NCBI GenBank assembly: GCA_963696585.1
Contig: CAVOKW010000043.1
Span: 62,001-126,000, forward strand
DNA: 64,000 nucleotides
Direction of reading: 5' to 3'
DNA from: Parvibaculum sp963696585
GTDB taxonomy: Bacteria > Pseudomonadota > Alphaproteobacteria > Parvibaculales > Parvibaculaceae
Each line of letters begins with the position of its first letter. Position 1 is the first letter of the stretch. The notes under the pieces were generated by a model. That model made no database searches, was not told where the DNA came from, and saw nothing but the letters and a program-made list of their open reading frames with translations. A program made the translations under genes and the position numbers. This document shows positions 9,311 to 17,899 of this stretch, one piece after another.

Positions 9311-10192
9311 CTATTTTGTGAGAGGGAGGTCGGCGCTGGCGGCCTGCGTCTTTTCGCTCAGGGCGACGGCTTCCATCACCGCGCCACCGATGGGCGTGCG
9401 CAATTGCAGCTTCACCGGCATATAGATTTTTCCGCCATCAACCGAGGCAAGCCAGATGAGCGTGTCGCCATTGCGGCGCATCATGTCGGTGAATTTCTTG
9501 CGCTCCGTGCCCGTACCGGGTTTGAAGGTCACCGAACACACCACTGCCGGGCCGCTATAGCCCTTGTTGCGCGTGATGATCTGTTCTTCGCGCTCAAAGG
9601 CGAATTGCAGATCGTAGCGGCGCTTGCCGTCAAAAATGGCGAGCTTGCGCTCACAGGGGTTTTTGCCATTGGCCAAAACCGGCATGAGGAAAGCGCTGAC
9701 CGGATCCTGCGTATTGAGCCGCTCAAAGGGTTGCACGGTCACGGCGACATCCTGAGGCGGGTCCATGGTGAGGCTGGGCATGCCATGCCTGTCATAGTCG
9801 AGGGTGGTCTTCTTGGTCTGATCGGGTTCGATCGCGTTGAAAACATAGTGAGCGGGACGGATCTTGCCCTGACTCAGGCTGCCCTGACTGAACAGGTCCC
9901 ATTTGCTGTCGAAGAAATGGCTGGGAGTGCCCGCCACGGCGGCGAAGGCGCGCAGGCGATAATCATCGTCTTTCACTTCGGCGGCGAGGGTGACCTCGGC
10001 AAAGAGAAAGCCGCCGACATAGACCGTGTAGCGGGCATCGATGTCTGGCTCGCTGACCGTGAGGCTTGCGGGTGTCGTGTCGGCAAGCGGCGCGGCGATG
10101 AGCGCGCCAGGTGTCGCGATGAAGGGCGTCGCGGCAATTGCCAGCGAAAGGCCGAGCACGCGCATGGCCGACTTTGGGCGCAGACAAGTCAT
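9311..10192 (-). CDS. DUF3108 family periplasmic protein
   Basis: 293-residue protein with an N-terminal signal peptide (a basic start, then LGLSLAIAATPFIATPGALIAAPLA, cleaved near residue 36). The mature part resembles DUF3108 proteins: an early YTVYVGGFLFAEV strand pattern, an internal DYDRHGMPSLTMDPP segment, then ERKLAIFDGKRRYDLQF and a C-terminal IWLASVDGGKIYMPVKLQ segment. These proteins are predicted to be beta-rich, exported and of unknown function. Two cysteines (near 183 and 219) could form a disulfide. The ATG follows a GGAGG site. It is divergent from meaB and transcribed towards the upstream terminator. In related bacteria this family is often near rpmB, which is also close here. 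Confidence 0.8.
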   Translation of the reverse strand: MTCLRPKSAMRVLGLSLAIAATPFIATPGALIAAPLADTTPASLTVSEPDIDARYTVYVGGFLFAEVTLAAEVKDDDYRLRAFAAVAGTPSHFFDSKWDLFSQGSLSQGKIRPAHYVFNAIEPDQTKKTTLDYDRHGMPSLTMDPPQDVAVTVQPFERLNTQDPVSAFLMPVLANGKNPCERKLAIFDGKRRYDLQFAFEREEQIITRNKGYSGPAVVCSVTFKPGTGTERKKFTDMMRRNGDTLIWLASVDGGKIYMPVKLQLRTPIGGAVMEAVALSEKTQAASADLPLTK

Positions 10193-10326
10193 CTTGACCT
10201 CCAGTCCTCTATATCCCGGCAGTCTTGACCCTCTTTATGGCGCTTTCAGGATGAACCCTGGTTGAACGGCAAGGCAGGCTGGTCATGTGGGCATCGGCGG
10301 GCTGGACGGCAAGGGGGCCGCGCTGT

Positions 10327-11367
10327 ATGCAAAATGCCATGCAGCTCACGACCGAACAAAAACTGGCGCAACGCCGCGCCGCCCTGAGTGGCAAGGCTGA
10401 TCCGGCCTTGCTGGCAGATGGTATCCGGGCGGGTGACCGCTCGGCCTTGGCGCGGGGTATCACGCTCGTTGAATCCACCCGCCACGACCATCAGCGCGCG
10501 GCGCAGGCGCTGCTTGCCCTTGTGCTGCCGGAAACGGGGCGTGCTGTCCGGATTGGCCTTTCGGGGGCGCCAGGGGTTGGCAAATCGACCTTTACCGAGG
10601 CTTTCGGTCTTTACCTGACGGGACGGGGCAAGAAGGTTGCCGTGCTGGCGATTGATCCTTCCTCGGCGCGCACGGGCGGCTCGATATTGGGCGACAAGAC
10701 ACGCATGGAGCTTCTGGCGCGCGATCCGATGGCGTTTATCCGGCCTTCGCCTGCGGGCGGCACGCTGGGCGGCGTGGCGCGGCGCACGCGCGAGGCCATG
10801 CTGCTCTGTGAGGCGGCGGGCTTTGACGTGATCCTGATCGAGACGGTGGGCGTCGGCCAATCCGAGACGGCTGTGGCCGATATGGTCGACATGTTCCTGC
10901 TGCTGCTGTCGCCGGGTGGTGGCGATGAGCTGCAAGGCATCAAGCGCGGCATCATGGAACTGGCCGACCTCATCATCGTTAACAAGGCGGATGGCGACCT
11001 CATTCCGGCTGCGCGTCGCGCCCAGATGGAATATCAGGCCGCGCTTCACCTGATGCGGCCCAAAACCGCCGTCTGGACGCCCATCGTCAAGCTCGTCTCC
11101 GCTCTGCGCAAGGAAGGCGTCAGCGAGGTCTGGGAGGCGGTTGAGGCGCATCACACGGCCCTGACGGGGTCTGGCGATCTGACCCGTCTGCGGGCCGCTC
11201 AGGCGCAGGCCTGGATGTGGACCGAGATTCGCGAGGGGCTGTTTGCCGCCCTTGCCAGCCATCCCGAGGGGGCAAGGCTCATTCCGCATCTTGAAGCTGA
11301 CGTTGCGGCGGGGCGGACGACGCCAACGGCCGCCGCGCAGCGGCTTTTGGCGCTGATATTTGAATGA
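10327..11367 (+). CDS. meaB: MeaB/ArgK G-protein chaperone of methylmalonyl-CoA mutase
   Basis: 346-residue SIMIBI-class GTPase. It has Walker A GAPGVGKST (residues about 80-88), the DPSSARTGGSILGDKTRM switch region, ETVGVGQSE (switch II) and NKADGD for guanine recognition, followed by the C-terminal dimerisation arm. The family loads and protects adenosylcobalamin on methylmalonyl-CoA mutase and helps eject damaged cofactor. The ATG at 10327 has AAGGGGG about 10 bases upstream; an earlier in-frame start at 10285 and a later ATG at 10339 are possible. It is on the same strand as scpA but separated by a terminator and a reverse gene, so it probably has its own promoter. The older name argK reflects a disproved role as a kinase. 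Confidence 0.95.
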   Translation: MQNAMQLTTEQKLAQRRAALSGKADPALLADGIRAGDRSALARGITLVESTRHDHQRAAQALLALVLPETGRAVRIGLSGAPGVGKSTFTEAFGLYLTGRGKKVAVLAIDPSSARTGGSILGDKTRMELLARDPMAFIRPSPAGGTLGGVARRTREAMLLCEAAGFDVILIETVGVGQSETAVADMVDMFLLLLSPGGGDELQGIKRGIMELADLIIVNKADGDLIPAARRAQMEYQAALHLMRPKTAVWTPIVKLVSALRKEGVSEVWEAVEAHHTALTGSGDLTRLRAAQAQAWMWTEIREGLFAALASHPEGARLIPHLEADVAAGRTTPTAAAQRLLALIFE

Positions 11368-11378
11368 AGTCGACTGAT

Positions 11379-11966
11379 TCAGGTCAAGAATTGGTCCTGT
11401 ACGCGGAAAACACCCTTGATGCACTCACGATTGCGGACACAAATCTGGATATGTGTCTTTTCGTAAAATCCGGAGCCTTTGTATATCGGTTTCCCCTCAG
11501 TGAAAATTCCCTTCACTGAGTCAAGTGGTTGTTGTTTATCGTCTTGGCGGATCGTGTGAACGGTCTGAATGACAAGACAATCCAGATAACGACGCAGAAG
11601 GTCGGGATGATTTTTGGGAAGTTCCGTTCCCTCACGCTCGGACAAGGCGCTCAGCGCATCGTGAGACCTTTTGACCTGCTCAATGCCTGTGAGGGTTGTT
11701 AAATCCAGGCAGAGGCCAAGGTCGATGACGGCCCCGATGACGGTCGGGGCTTTGATTTGAGGCTTTGTGGCCCTTTTGGCCAACTGCGCCGCATAATCCA
11801 AGCCCCTCTTCGGGTTGGCTTCCCAAAAATAGATGCCATGGCCGAGCCAATCGTAACGGTTCTCGCTAAGACGAAAGGCCGTCCCCGAGAGAAGTTTTTC
11901 AGCTACTTCCTCGTCGCAACCGTGATATCCGAGGACAAAGGCTGAATGCAACCGGTGCAGAGCCAA
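11379..11966 (-). CDS. PARP-like fold protein, possible ADP-ribosylating toxin
   Basis: 195-residue protein without a name I can give with certainty. Two motifs recall the ADP-ribosyltransferase (PARP/DUF3990) fold: GYHGCDE with His15-Gly16 near the N-terminus, and DWLGHGIYFWEANPKRGLDYA with Tyr46 in the GIYF position, matching the HG and GxGIYF elements that hold NAD in PARPs. The C-terminal HIQICVRNRECIKGVFRV would supply the last strands. No signal peptide or membrane segment. It starts at a TTG two codons after the TGA of the small upstream gene and in the same frame, so translation is probably coupled. Base composition is clearly lower in GC than in meaB and rpmB, suggesting acquisition. 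A toxin role is inference from fold and pairing; a metabolic or anti-phage role is also possible. Confidence 0.6.
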   Translation of the reverse strand: MALHRLHSAFVLGYHGCDEEVAEKLLSGTAFRLSENRYDWLGHGIYFWEANPKRGLDYAAQLAKRATKPQIKAPTVIGAVIDLGLCLDLTTLTGIEQVKRSHDALSALSEREGTELPKNHPDLLRRYLDCLVIQTVHTIRQDDKQQPLDSVKGIFTEGKPIYKGSGFYEKTHIQICVRNRECIKGVFRVQDQFLT

Positions 11967-11969
11967 GAA

Positions 11970-12176
11970 TCAGCCGCCATATGTTTTTGAAAGCTTTCCA
12001 TCAGATGTAAGCATCCCCAACCTGACCAAAGCCATGCGTGCACTCGCCTTGGACCTGGTGGCGTTTTTTTCCCAAGTCGTCGCGGCTTTCCGGAATTGCT
12101 CGACATCCTTATCCTTGTTGGTAGCGATCTTGCCGGATGCGGTGCGGTTTAGTGTGGGTGCTTTCTTTGCGGTCAT
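11970..12176 (-). CDS. Small basic protein, possible antitoxin partner
   Basis: 68-residue lysine-rich protein with a single predicted long helix (DVEQFRKAATTWEKNATRSKA). The start is unsure: ATG at 12176 is used, but an ATG at 12200 and a further upstream start at 12257 share the frame. It is unlike any family I can name. Its stop codon lies three bases before the TTG of the PARP-like gene, so both are surely one transcript. The order (small gene first, larger enzyme-like gene second) is that of many toxin-antitoxin operons. Low GC compared with neighbours. Confidence 0.55.
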   Translation of the reverse strand: MTAKKAPTLNRTASGKIATNKDKDVEQFRKAATTWEKNATRSKASARMALVRLGMLTSDGKLSKTYGG

Positions 12177-12274
12177 GCTGGAAAACTCTGAGGGCGGCAT
12201 TAATCGTGGCGTGGAATTATCACGCAGAACCAAATATGAACATTGCTGTTCGGACAAGCAAGTCCATTCTGCCC

Positions 12275-12303
12275 TTGACGAGTGACTTAGCGCCTTTTAT
12301 ACG
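12275..12303 (+). promoter_or_regulatory. Sigma-70-type promoter for rpmB
   Basis: TTGACG (12275-12280), 17-base spacer, TATACG (12298-12303), giving a leader of about 125 bases before rpmB. It diverges from the low-GC gene pair. Confidence 0.6.
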
Positions 12304-12434
12304 TGCCCGCCTGCATGGAGTGCGCGCTGATCGCTGCGCTTTACGCCCTTATTTATGAAACCTGAGGATATCGGGTGAAGCCTGCGGGGATGCCCTGCCG
12401 GTTGCCGGTATCTGAATATGCAAGGAAGACCCTT

Positions 12435-12728
12435 ATGTCCCGCCGTTGCGAACTGACCGGCAAGGCCGTGATGACTGGCAACAATGTGAGCCACGCCAAT
12501 AACAAGACGCGTCGCCGCTTTTTGCCCAATCTGTGCCAGGTCTCGCTGATCAGCGACTCGCTGGGTCGCCAGTATCGCCTGCGCATCACGGCACATGCCC
12601 TGCGCTCGGTGGAGCATAATGGCGGTCTGGACGGCTTCCTCGTCAAAGCCTCCGACGCTCAGCTCTCGATCAAGGCGCAGCGCCTGAAGCGCGAAATCCT
12701 CAAGGCCCGCGAAGCCGCGGCGGCCTGA
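12435..12728 (+). CDS. rpmB: 50S ribosomal protein L28
   Basis: 97-residue basic protein starting MSRRCELTGKAVMTGNNVSHANNKTRRR in short pieces, the classic L28 N-terminus, and of the length usual in alphaproteobacteria. It is a component of the large ribosomal subunit near the E site. The start at 12435 follows an AAGGAAG site by 6-7 bases; the frame is open upstream to 12375 but that part is not homologous. A good promoter lies at 12275-12303 and a strong terminator directly follows, so it is a single-gene transcript. Confidence 0.97.
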   Translation: MSRRCELTGKAVMTGNNVSHANNKTRRRFLPNLCQVSLISDSLGRQYRLRITAHALRSVEHNGGLDGFLVKASDAQLSIKAQRLKREILKAREAAAA

Positions 12729-12752
12729 TATTCTTGTCAGCAATGATGCAGA

Positions 12753-12780
12753 ACGGGTCGCCTTTCAGGCGGCCCGTTTT
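12753..12780 (+). terminator. Intrinsic terminator of rpmB
   Basis: Ten-base stem ACGGGTCGCC (12753-12762) / GGCGGCCCGT (12768-12777) with one G-U pair, loop TTTCA, then TTTT. Confidence 0.85.
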
Positions 12781-12839
12781 GCGTTTCAGGTCCACATAAA
12801 ATGATCTAGACTGCCGCCGTTGCGTTAGTGGGGGCATTC

Positions 12840-13532
12840 ATGCTCGATCGAGGAGTTGACAGGCTGCCGGTTTCGCGACCGGGCAATCTGGCGCTGTTTT
12901 TCGAGACGGTTCGACGGCTGATCGTGCCTGTTCTGGCGCTGGTCGGCCTGTTTGTGCTCGCCTGGACGCTGCGTCGCGAAGCGGCGGTCGATCTGCGCTT
13001 CCTGATCGCGACCTTCCCGTCCCTTGAGCCTGCCTTCACCATGCCCGGCTGGCTCAATTGGGGCTATCTCATGCTGCCGGGCCTGTTCTTCATGCTTAAT
13101 CTGATCAGTCGGCGTTATGGACCCTCCATGGCGCTGTGGTCGGTGCTGGTCAGTTGGGTGGTGCTGGCCGGGCTTGTCTGTTTTGCGCTGCTGCAGGGCA
13201 TGATTGCCGATTTCCAGCATGATCTGGCGCCATTCGGGCTGGCGGCGACCTTTGTCGGGGCGCTGTTTCTGGGTCAGATCGTGTCGATAGCGGTTTTCGA
13301 CTATATGCGCGGCATTCCCTGGTGGCAGGCCCCCTTATGGGCAGCGCTTCTGGGCGGGCTCGTCTTTTCGATTGCCTTCAATGCGCGCGCCGCCCTTGAC
13401 TGGGATGAAGCGCTGGGTGAGCGGCTGATCGTTGAGGCCGGGATCGTCGCCTTCTGGGCTGTCGCCCAATTGCTGCCGACGCTGATGCTGCGCGGCGCTA
13501 TTCGGCCCCTGCCGGGCTATGGCGGGGCTTGA
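12840..13532 (+). CDS. Multi-pass membrane protein, possibly VUT/YhhQ-like
   Basis: 230-residue protein with about six hydrophobic segments, for example VPVLALVGLFVLAWTL, WSVLVSWVVLAGLVCFALL, and PLWAALLGGLVFSIAF. The piece LGQIVSIAVFDYMRGIPWWQAP followed by a helix loosely resembles the queuosine-precursor transporter (VUT/YhhQ) family, but the match is weak and the loop carrying the usual substrate-side residues was not clear. The ATG at 12840 lies after a GGGGG stretch; a GTG at 12828 is in frame. It comes just after the rpmB terminator and overlaps the convergent phytase-like gene by 35 bp. Substrate unknown. Confidence 0.6.
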   Translation: MLDRGVDRLPVSRPGNLALFFETVRRLIVPVLALVGLFVLAWTLRREAAVDLRFLIATFPSLEPAFTMPGWLNWGYLMLPGLFFMLNLISRRYGPSMALWSVLVSWVVLAGLVCFALLQGMIADFQHDLAPFGLAATFVGALFLGQIVSIAVFDYMRGIPWWQAPLWAALLGGLVFSIAFNARAALDWDEALGERLIVEAGIVAFWAVAQLLPTLMLRGAIRPLPGYGGA

Positions 13533-14583
13533 GGGTTTTGGGATCGAGCTTGAACATCAAGAGCAGCGTGCGCTGAAGCGGGCTGAAATTGTCATCCGAA
13601 ATCATGTAAAGCCAGATTGTGCCCCGGTCGTCGCGGCGCACGGCCATGCCCTCCATATTGTCGATGGCATAGCGCTGGCTGATTTCGGCAAGCGCGGTGC
13701 CCTTGATGACGGCGCCCGGGCGGAAATCGCTGCCACGCAGCAGGACGACTTTCATGCCGACGCCAGCCAGAGGCGAATAACGACGCTCCAGCAGCAGCAC
13801 ATCGCCATCGGGCAAGCGGGCCATGTCGGTTGGTTTATAGGGCTCGTCAGGCTTCACGGCGAAGCGGATGATCTTTTTGCCATTGGCAATGAAGCCGATG
13901 AGATTGCCGCGCGGGTCGCGGCTGTCTTCGGTGATGGCGAGCAGGCGTGGCTTGGCAACAGTCGGCGTGGGGTGAAGCACCTCCAGCGCCTCGATGCCGC
14001 TATTGCTGGCCAGACGGCCAAATTCGCGCTGGGTCAATAATTGCTCGGGGCGCGCGGTAAAGCCGCCCTGCGAAAGATCGTAGCGCCAGATGCGATGGGC
14101 GCGTTCGAAACTCACATAGGCCAGGCCTTTTGTGATGTCGGCGCCTGAAATGGCCAGTCCTTCGGCATCGGCGAGATGCTTGCCTTCCAGCGCCTCGCCC
14201 CTGGAATCAAGCATGGGCGCGATGATGGCTTGAGCAAGGCCTGACAAGCGGTTCTTCTCGTCATAGAGAAGTTTTGCCGAGAGCCAGCGGCCTTCGTCAG
14301 AGACCGCGACCAAGGATCCGCCATCACGGCTGATCGCCAGACCGGACCAGCCGCCAAAGCGCTTGTCCCCGGAGCTGATCTCGATGCCACCGGCAAAGGT
14401 CATGAGACCGGCGGCGATATCGCCCCGCTTGTCGCTGTTCCAGATCAGGGGTTGGGTTGTCATATCGATCGGTGCGGGAAGCGCCGGGGCGTCAGCCGCC
14501 TGACCGGGCAGGGCGCCGACTGAAAGACACAACAACAGACTTCCAAGCAACAGGATCGAAGTTACGCAGCGGTGGAAAATCAC
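13498..14583 (-). CDS. Esterase-like activity of phytase family, exported
   Basis: 361-residue protein with a signal peptide (SILLLGSLLLCLSVGALPGQAADA) and a phytase-like beta-propeller body (pattern GGWSGLAISRDGGSLVAVSDEGRW, DAEGLAI, NSGIEALEVL, MEGMAVRRDD), matching the Pfam phytase-like family PF13449. The repeated D/E-rich loops are where calcium would bind. Members are described as having esterase or phosphatase-like activity, but the substrate here is not known. The GTG at 14583 is chosen because GAGGAC lies just before it and the signal peptide starts there; the frame is open to 14697. Acts in the periplasm. It follows the MFS gene on the same strand but with a gap of over 100 bp. Confidence 0.8.
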   Translation of the reverse strand: MIFHRCVTSILLLGSLLLCLSVGALPGQAADAPALPAPIDMTTQPLIWNSDKRGDIAAGLMTFAGGIEISSGDKRFGGWSGLAISRDGGSLVAVSDEGRWLSAKLLYDEKNRLSGLAQAIIAPMLDSRGEALEGKHLADAEGLAISGADITKGLAYVSFERAHRIWRYDLSQGGFTARPEQLLTQREFGRLASNSGIEALEVLHPTPTVAKPRLLAITEDSRDPRGNLIGFIANGKKIIRFAVKPDEPYKPTDMARLPDGDVLLLERRYSPLAGVGMKVVLLRGSDFRPGAVIKGTALAEISQRYAIDNMEGMAVRRDDRGTIWLYMISDDNFSPLQRTLLLMFKLDPKTLKPRHSPAGAE

Positions 14584-14706
14584 GTCGAAGTCCTCATGTG
14601 CTGCCGTCTGACTGTCCGGCCCGACCCTGCAATCATCATCGGCCTCTGGCCCAAGTCGAAGCGCATCATATCGGTCGGCGTGGCGCATACAAGCCATGTG
14701 GCACGT

Positions 14707-15903
14707 TTAGTCTTGCGACCTGCCTGTCGAGGCGATACCGGCCCTTTCCTGCCACCAAGCGGTGATCGGGAAGATGAGATAAACGCCGTAAATCATGACA
14801 ATTGAAAGAATGAGGCCCTGCGGCGTCCAGAGCTGCATGGCAAGGCCGGAGAGCGGCGCGCCGACAAGGGCCCCAAAGCCCCACATCAATGTGGTGAAGG
14901 AACTGGCGGTGGCGAGATCCTGGCCTTTGAAACGTTCGCCAATGAGCACCATGCCGACCGTGAAGAGGCCGCTGGCGAGGCCGACAACCATGAAAACGGC
15001 CAGTCCCGTGAGGAACATGTCGGGCAGGGCGAAGGGCAGCAGGATATAGGCCACAAGCGTTGCAAGTGTCAGCGCGATGAGCAGGGCGAGACGATGAAAG
15101 CGATCCGCCATGGCACCGATCACGGGCTGGATGACAATCGCGCCGATGGCGGCAATGGTGAGAAGGCTCAGGCTTTTTTGTTCGGCGACACCAAAATGGG
15201 CGGCATAGAGCGCGAAGAAAGTGGTGAGCGATTCACCCGCCGCAGCATAGAAGAAGTTCACCAGAATGGCGGCAGGCGCGATCCACAAGATGCGCCACAT
15301 GCCGAGGCGCAGGGTGCCTGAGCCATCATCGCCGAAATGATTTTCGCTGCGGTCGGCGGTGGCGACAAGGGCGGCAGCCAGCATCATCAAACCGGCGCCG
15401 ATATAAAGCGGCATGACACTGGTGCCGACAAGCACGATGGTTGTGGGGCCAAGCGCAAAGCCGAGGGCGGCCGCCGCGCTGTAGATGCCGAGAATGCGGC
15501 CGCGCTTTTCTTCCGGGGCCAGCGCATTGATCCAGGCTTCGCTCGTTGCCCAGAGCAAGGTGCCCGCGCAGCCCAGCACAAAGCGCAACGGAAACCAGAC
15601 CCAGAGATCGGGATAGAGGCCCATGAGGGCGATTGAAACCGCCGCCATGACAAGGCCGACCAGCATCAGGCGCGCCGGGCCATAATGGCCGATGAGGCGC
15701 GGCACAAAGGGCGACACGAAAAAGACGGGCAGGGCTTGCGCGGCGGCACTCAGGCCGATCAGGCTTGAGGCGACGCCCTGACGCGAGAGAATGATGCCGG
15801 CGAGCGGGAAGGTAATGCCCATGGTGAGGTTCACCATGCCCATGGCGCCGATGGCGGCGAGCAGGCTGCGCGTGGCGCGGCCCGCCGCCAGGCGACGGGT
15901 CAT
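14707..15903 (-). CDS. MFS transporter
   Basis: 398-residue protein with twelve predicted membrane helices in two halves; the first half has the LGIYSAAAALGFALGP pattern and the inter-helix RLIGHYGPARLMLVG segment characteristic of major-facilitator antiporters of the YcaD/UMF group. It probably exports a small molecule across the inner membrane; substrate unknown. Its ATG overlaps the stop of cobT as ATGA, so it is translationally coupled to the cobalt chelatase operon. That link could be a hint of a role in metal or cofactor handling, but the family is too broad to say. Confidence 0.88.
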   Translation of the reverse strand: MTRRLAAGRATRSLLAAIGAMGMVNLTMGITFPLAGIILSRQGVASSLIGLSAAAQALPVFFVSPFVPRLIGHYGPARLMLVGLVMAAVSIALMGLYPDLWVWFPLRFVLGCAGTLLWATSEAWINALAPEEKRGRILGIYSAAAALGFALGPTTIVLVGTSVMPLYIGAGLMMLAAALVATADRSENHFGDDGSGTLRLGMWRILWIAPAAILVNFFYAAAGESLTTFFALYAAHFGVAEQKSLSLLTIAAIGAIVIQPVIGAMADRFHRLALLIALTLATLVAYILLPFALPDMFLTGLAVFMVVGLASGLFTVGMVLIGERFKGQDLATASSFTTLMWGFGALVGAPLSGLAMQLWTPQGLILSIVMIYGVYLIFPITAWWQERAGIASTGRSQD

Positions 15904-17834
15904 GATGCGACGCCGGAGCCGGGCGGTCCTGATCTGCTGCTGGCGGCGGGTTCAGCGCCGGGACGGGCTTGCGGGCGAGGCGGTTTCTTCCGGTCGCGCT
16001 TGGGGGTCGTTTCATCAAAAAGCTCGGCGAGCTTTTCCGTCATGACGCCGCCCAACTGCTCGGCATCAACGATGGTGACGGCGCGGGCGTAATAGCGCGT
16101 CACGTCATGACCGATGCCGATGGCGATCAACTCAACGGGCGAGCGCTCCTCGATCATCTCGATGACGCTGCGCAGATGACGCTCCAGATAGTTGCCGGTA
16201 TTGACCGACAAGGTTGAATCATCAACCGGCGCGCCGTCGGAAATCACCATCAGGATGCGGCGCTGCTCGGGGCGCGCGAGCAGACGGTTATGCGCCCAGA
16301 TCAGGGCTTCGCCGTCGATATTTTCCTTGAGCAGGCCTTCGCGCATCATCAGGCCGAGATTGCGACGTGCGCGCCGCCAGGGCATGTCGGCGGATTTGTA
16401 GATGATGTGGCGCAGATCGTTGAGGCGACCGGGTGCGGCGGGCTTGCCCTCGGCAAGCCAGCGTTCACGCGACTGGCCGCCCTTCCAGGCGCGCGTGGTG
16501 AAGCCGAGAATCTCGACCTTGACGCCGCAGCGTTCCAATGTGCGCGCCAGAATGTCCGCGCACATGGCGGCCACCGTGATCGGGCGGCCACGCATGGAGC
16601 CGGAGTTGTCCAGCAACAGCGTCACGACCGTGTCGCGGAAGTTCATATCCTGCTCGACCTTGAAGGAGAGCGCGTGGAGCGGATCGGTGACGACGCGGGT
16701 CAGACGCGAGGCATCGAGCAGACCTTCTTCGAGATCAAACTCCCAGGTGCGGTTCTGCTTGGCCTGAAGGCGGCGCTGCAGGCGATTGGCCAGACGCGAG
16801 ACAACGCCCTGCATGGCCTGCAATTGCTGATCGAGATAGGCGCGCAGGCGATTGAGCTCTTCCTGATCGCACAGGTCCTCGGCGGCGATGGTCTCATCGA
16901 ATTGCGCGCTGAAGATCTTGTAGCTCGGTTCGCGGTTGCGATCCTCGCGCGCATTGGGACGCCATGGCTGCTGGCCATCGGAGGCCTCATCGCTTTCGCC
17001 CTCGATATCGACATCGTCGCTGTCGATCTCGACGGTCTGCTGTTCGCCGTCCTCGCCTTCGCCCTCGGAATATTCAACCTTGTCGGCAGAGGCCCCTTCT
17101 GCGTCTTCGGCTTCACCCGATTGGCTCTGATCCGAGCTTTCCTCGCTATCGCCTTCCTGCTCGTCGTTCTCGTCGGAAGAATCATGTGGCGATTCACCCA
17201 GCTCATTGCCCATATCGAGATCGACAATGATGTCGCGGGCGGCTTTGGCAAAAGCTGTCTGGTCTTCCATGAGATCGGCCAGACGATCAAGATCGCTGCC
17301 AGCTTTCTCTTCAACCCAGGCACGCCACTGATTGACCATCTGGCGGGCCGATTCAGGGGGCGTCATGCCGGTCAGTTTTTCGCGCACGATCATTGCCACG
17401 GCTTCAGCGAGCGGCGCCTCGTCACGCGATTTCACATTGGCATAGCCGCGCGTTTTGGAGCGATGTTCGAGTGCGGCGGCGAGATTGTTCTGCACGCCAG
17501 CCATTTGCGTTGCGCCGATCGCCTCGCAACGCGCCTGCTCGACAGCATCGAAGACGGCCAGCGCATTGCCGCCCTCGGGTTGCAGGCGGGCATTGATCTT
17601 TTCATCGTGATGAACGATGCGCAGCGCATATGAGTCCGCGACGCCACGCACTTGCGCGACTTCTTCAGGCGGCAGGGTACGACTCGGCAAGGGCAGGCGC
17701 GCGCGCAAGCCCCGCAGACCTGGCGGTTCCGTGCCGAAGGTGACGGCAAGTTCGGGATTTTCCGCCATCGTCCGCATGGCGAGCGTGACAGCTCGCTTGA
17801 ACGGTTCGACGGGGCCTTCCTTGCTTTTGCTCAT
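15900..17834 (-). CDS. cobT: Aerobic cobaltochelatase subunit CobT
   Basis: 644-residue subunit of the ATP-dependent CobNST complex that inserts Co2+ into hydrogenobyrinic acid a,c-diamide in aerobic B12 synthesis. The N-terminal region is helical (start MSKSKEGPVEPFKRAV); the centre (about 205-300) is a long acidic Glu/Asp/Ser-rich linker, a CobT hallmark; the C-terminus holds a von Willebrand A domain with the MIDAS sequence DNSGSMRGRP. The ATG at 17834 is preferred to the upstream 17867 start. It follows cobS and is coupled to the MFS gene by an ATGA overlap. Together with scpA and meaB this gives a B12 theme, although cobN is not in the window. Confidence 0.96.
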   Translation of the reverse strand: MSKSKEGPVEPFKRAVTLAMRTMAENPELAVTFGTEPPGLRGLRARLPLPSRTLPPEEVAQVRGVADSYALRIVHHDEKINARLQPEGGNALAVFDAVEQARCEAIGATQMAGVQNNLAAALEHRSKTRGYANVKSRDEAPLAEAVAMIVREKLTGMTPPESARQMVNQWRAWVEEKAGSDLDRLADLMEDQTAFAKAARDIIVDLDMGNELGESPHDSSDENDEQEGDSEESSDQSQSGEAEDAEGASADKVEYSEGEGEDGEQQTVEIDSDDVDIEGESDEASDGQQPWRPNAREDRNREPSYKIFSAQFDETIAAEDLCDQEELNRLRAYLDQQLQAMQGVVSRLANRLQRRLQAKQNRTWEFDLEEGLLDASRLTRVVTDPLHALSFKVEQDMNFRDTVVTLLLDNSGSMRGRPITVAAMCADILARTLERCGVKVEILGFTTRAWKGGQSRERWLAEGKPAAPGRLNDLRHIIYKSADMPWRRARRNLGLMMREGLLKENIDGEALIWAHNRLLARPEQRRILMVISDGAPVDDSTLSVNTGNYLERHLRSVIEMIEERSPVELIAIGIGHDVTRYYARAVTIVDAEQLGGVMTEKLAELFDETTPKRDRKKPPRPQARPGAEPAASSRSGPPGSGVAS

Positions 17835-17899
17835 GTCTCTCCGGTGCGCGAGGCACCCACTCCACAATCAGGGGATTAGCGTCAGCCTGGATGACCGGA

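Noticed and set aside
10246..11424. 392-codon reverse ORF opposite meaB
   Set aside because: Shadow frame of meaB, composition like random GC-rich DNA, no known motifs.
11970..11972. In-frame TGA as selenocysteine
   Set aside because: No SECIS-like hairpin was seen after it, and the frame on either side looks like two separate proteins with a start codon between them.
16290..17633. 447-codon forward ORF opposite cobT
   Set aside because: It is the antisense shadow of the cobT coding sequence; it has no family features, while the reverse frame has the vWA domain and acidic linker.
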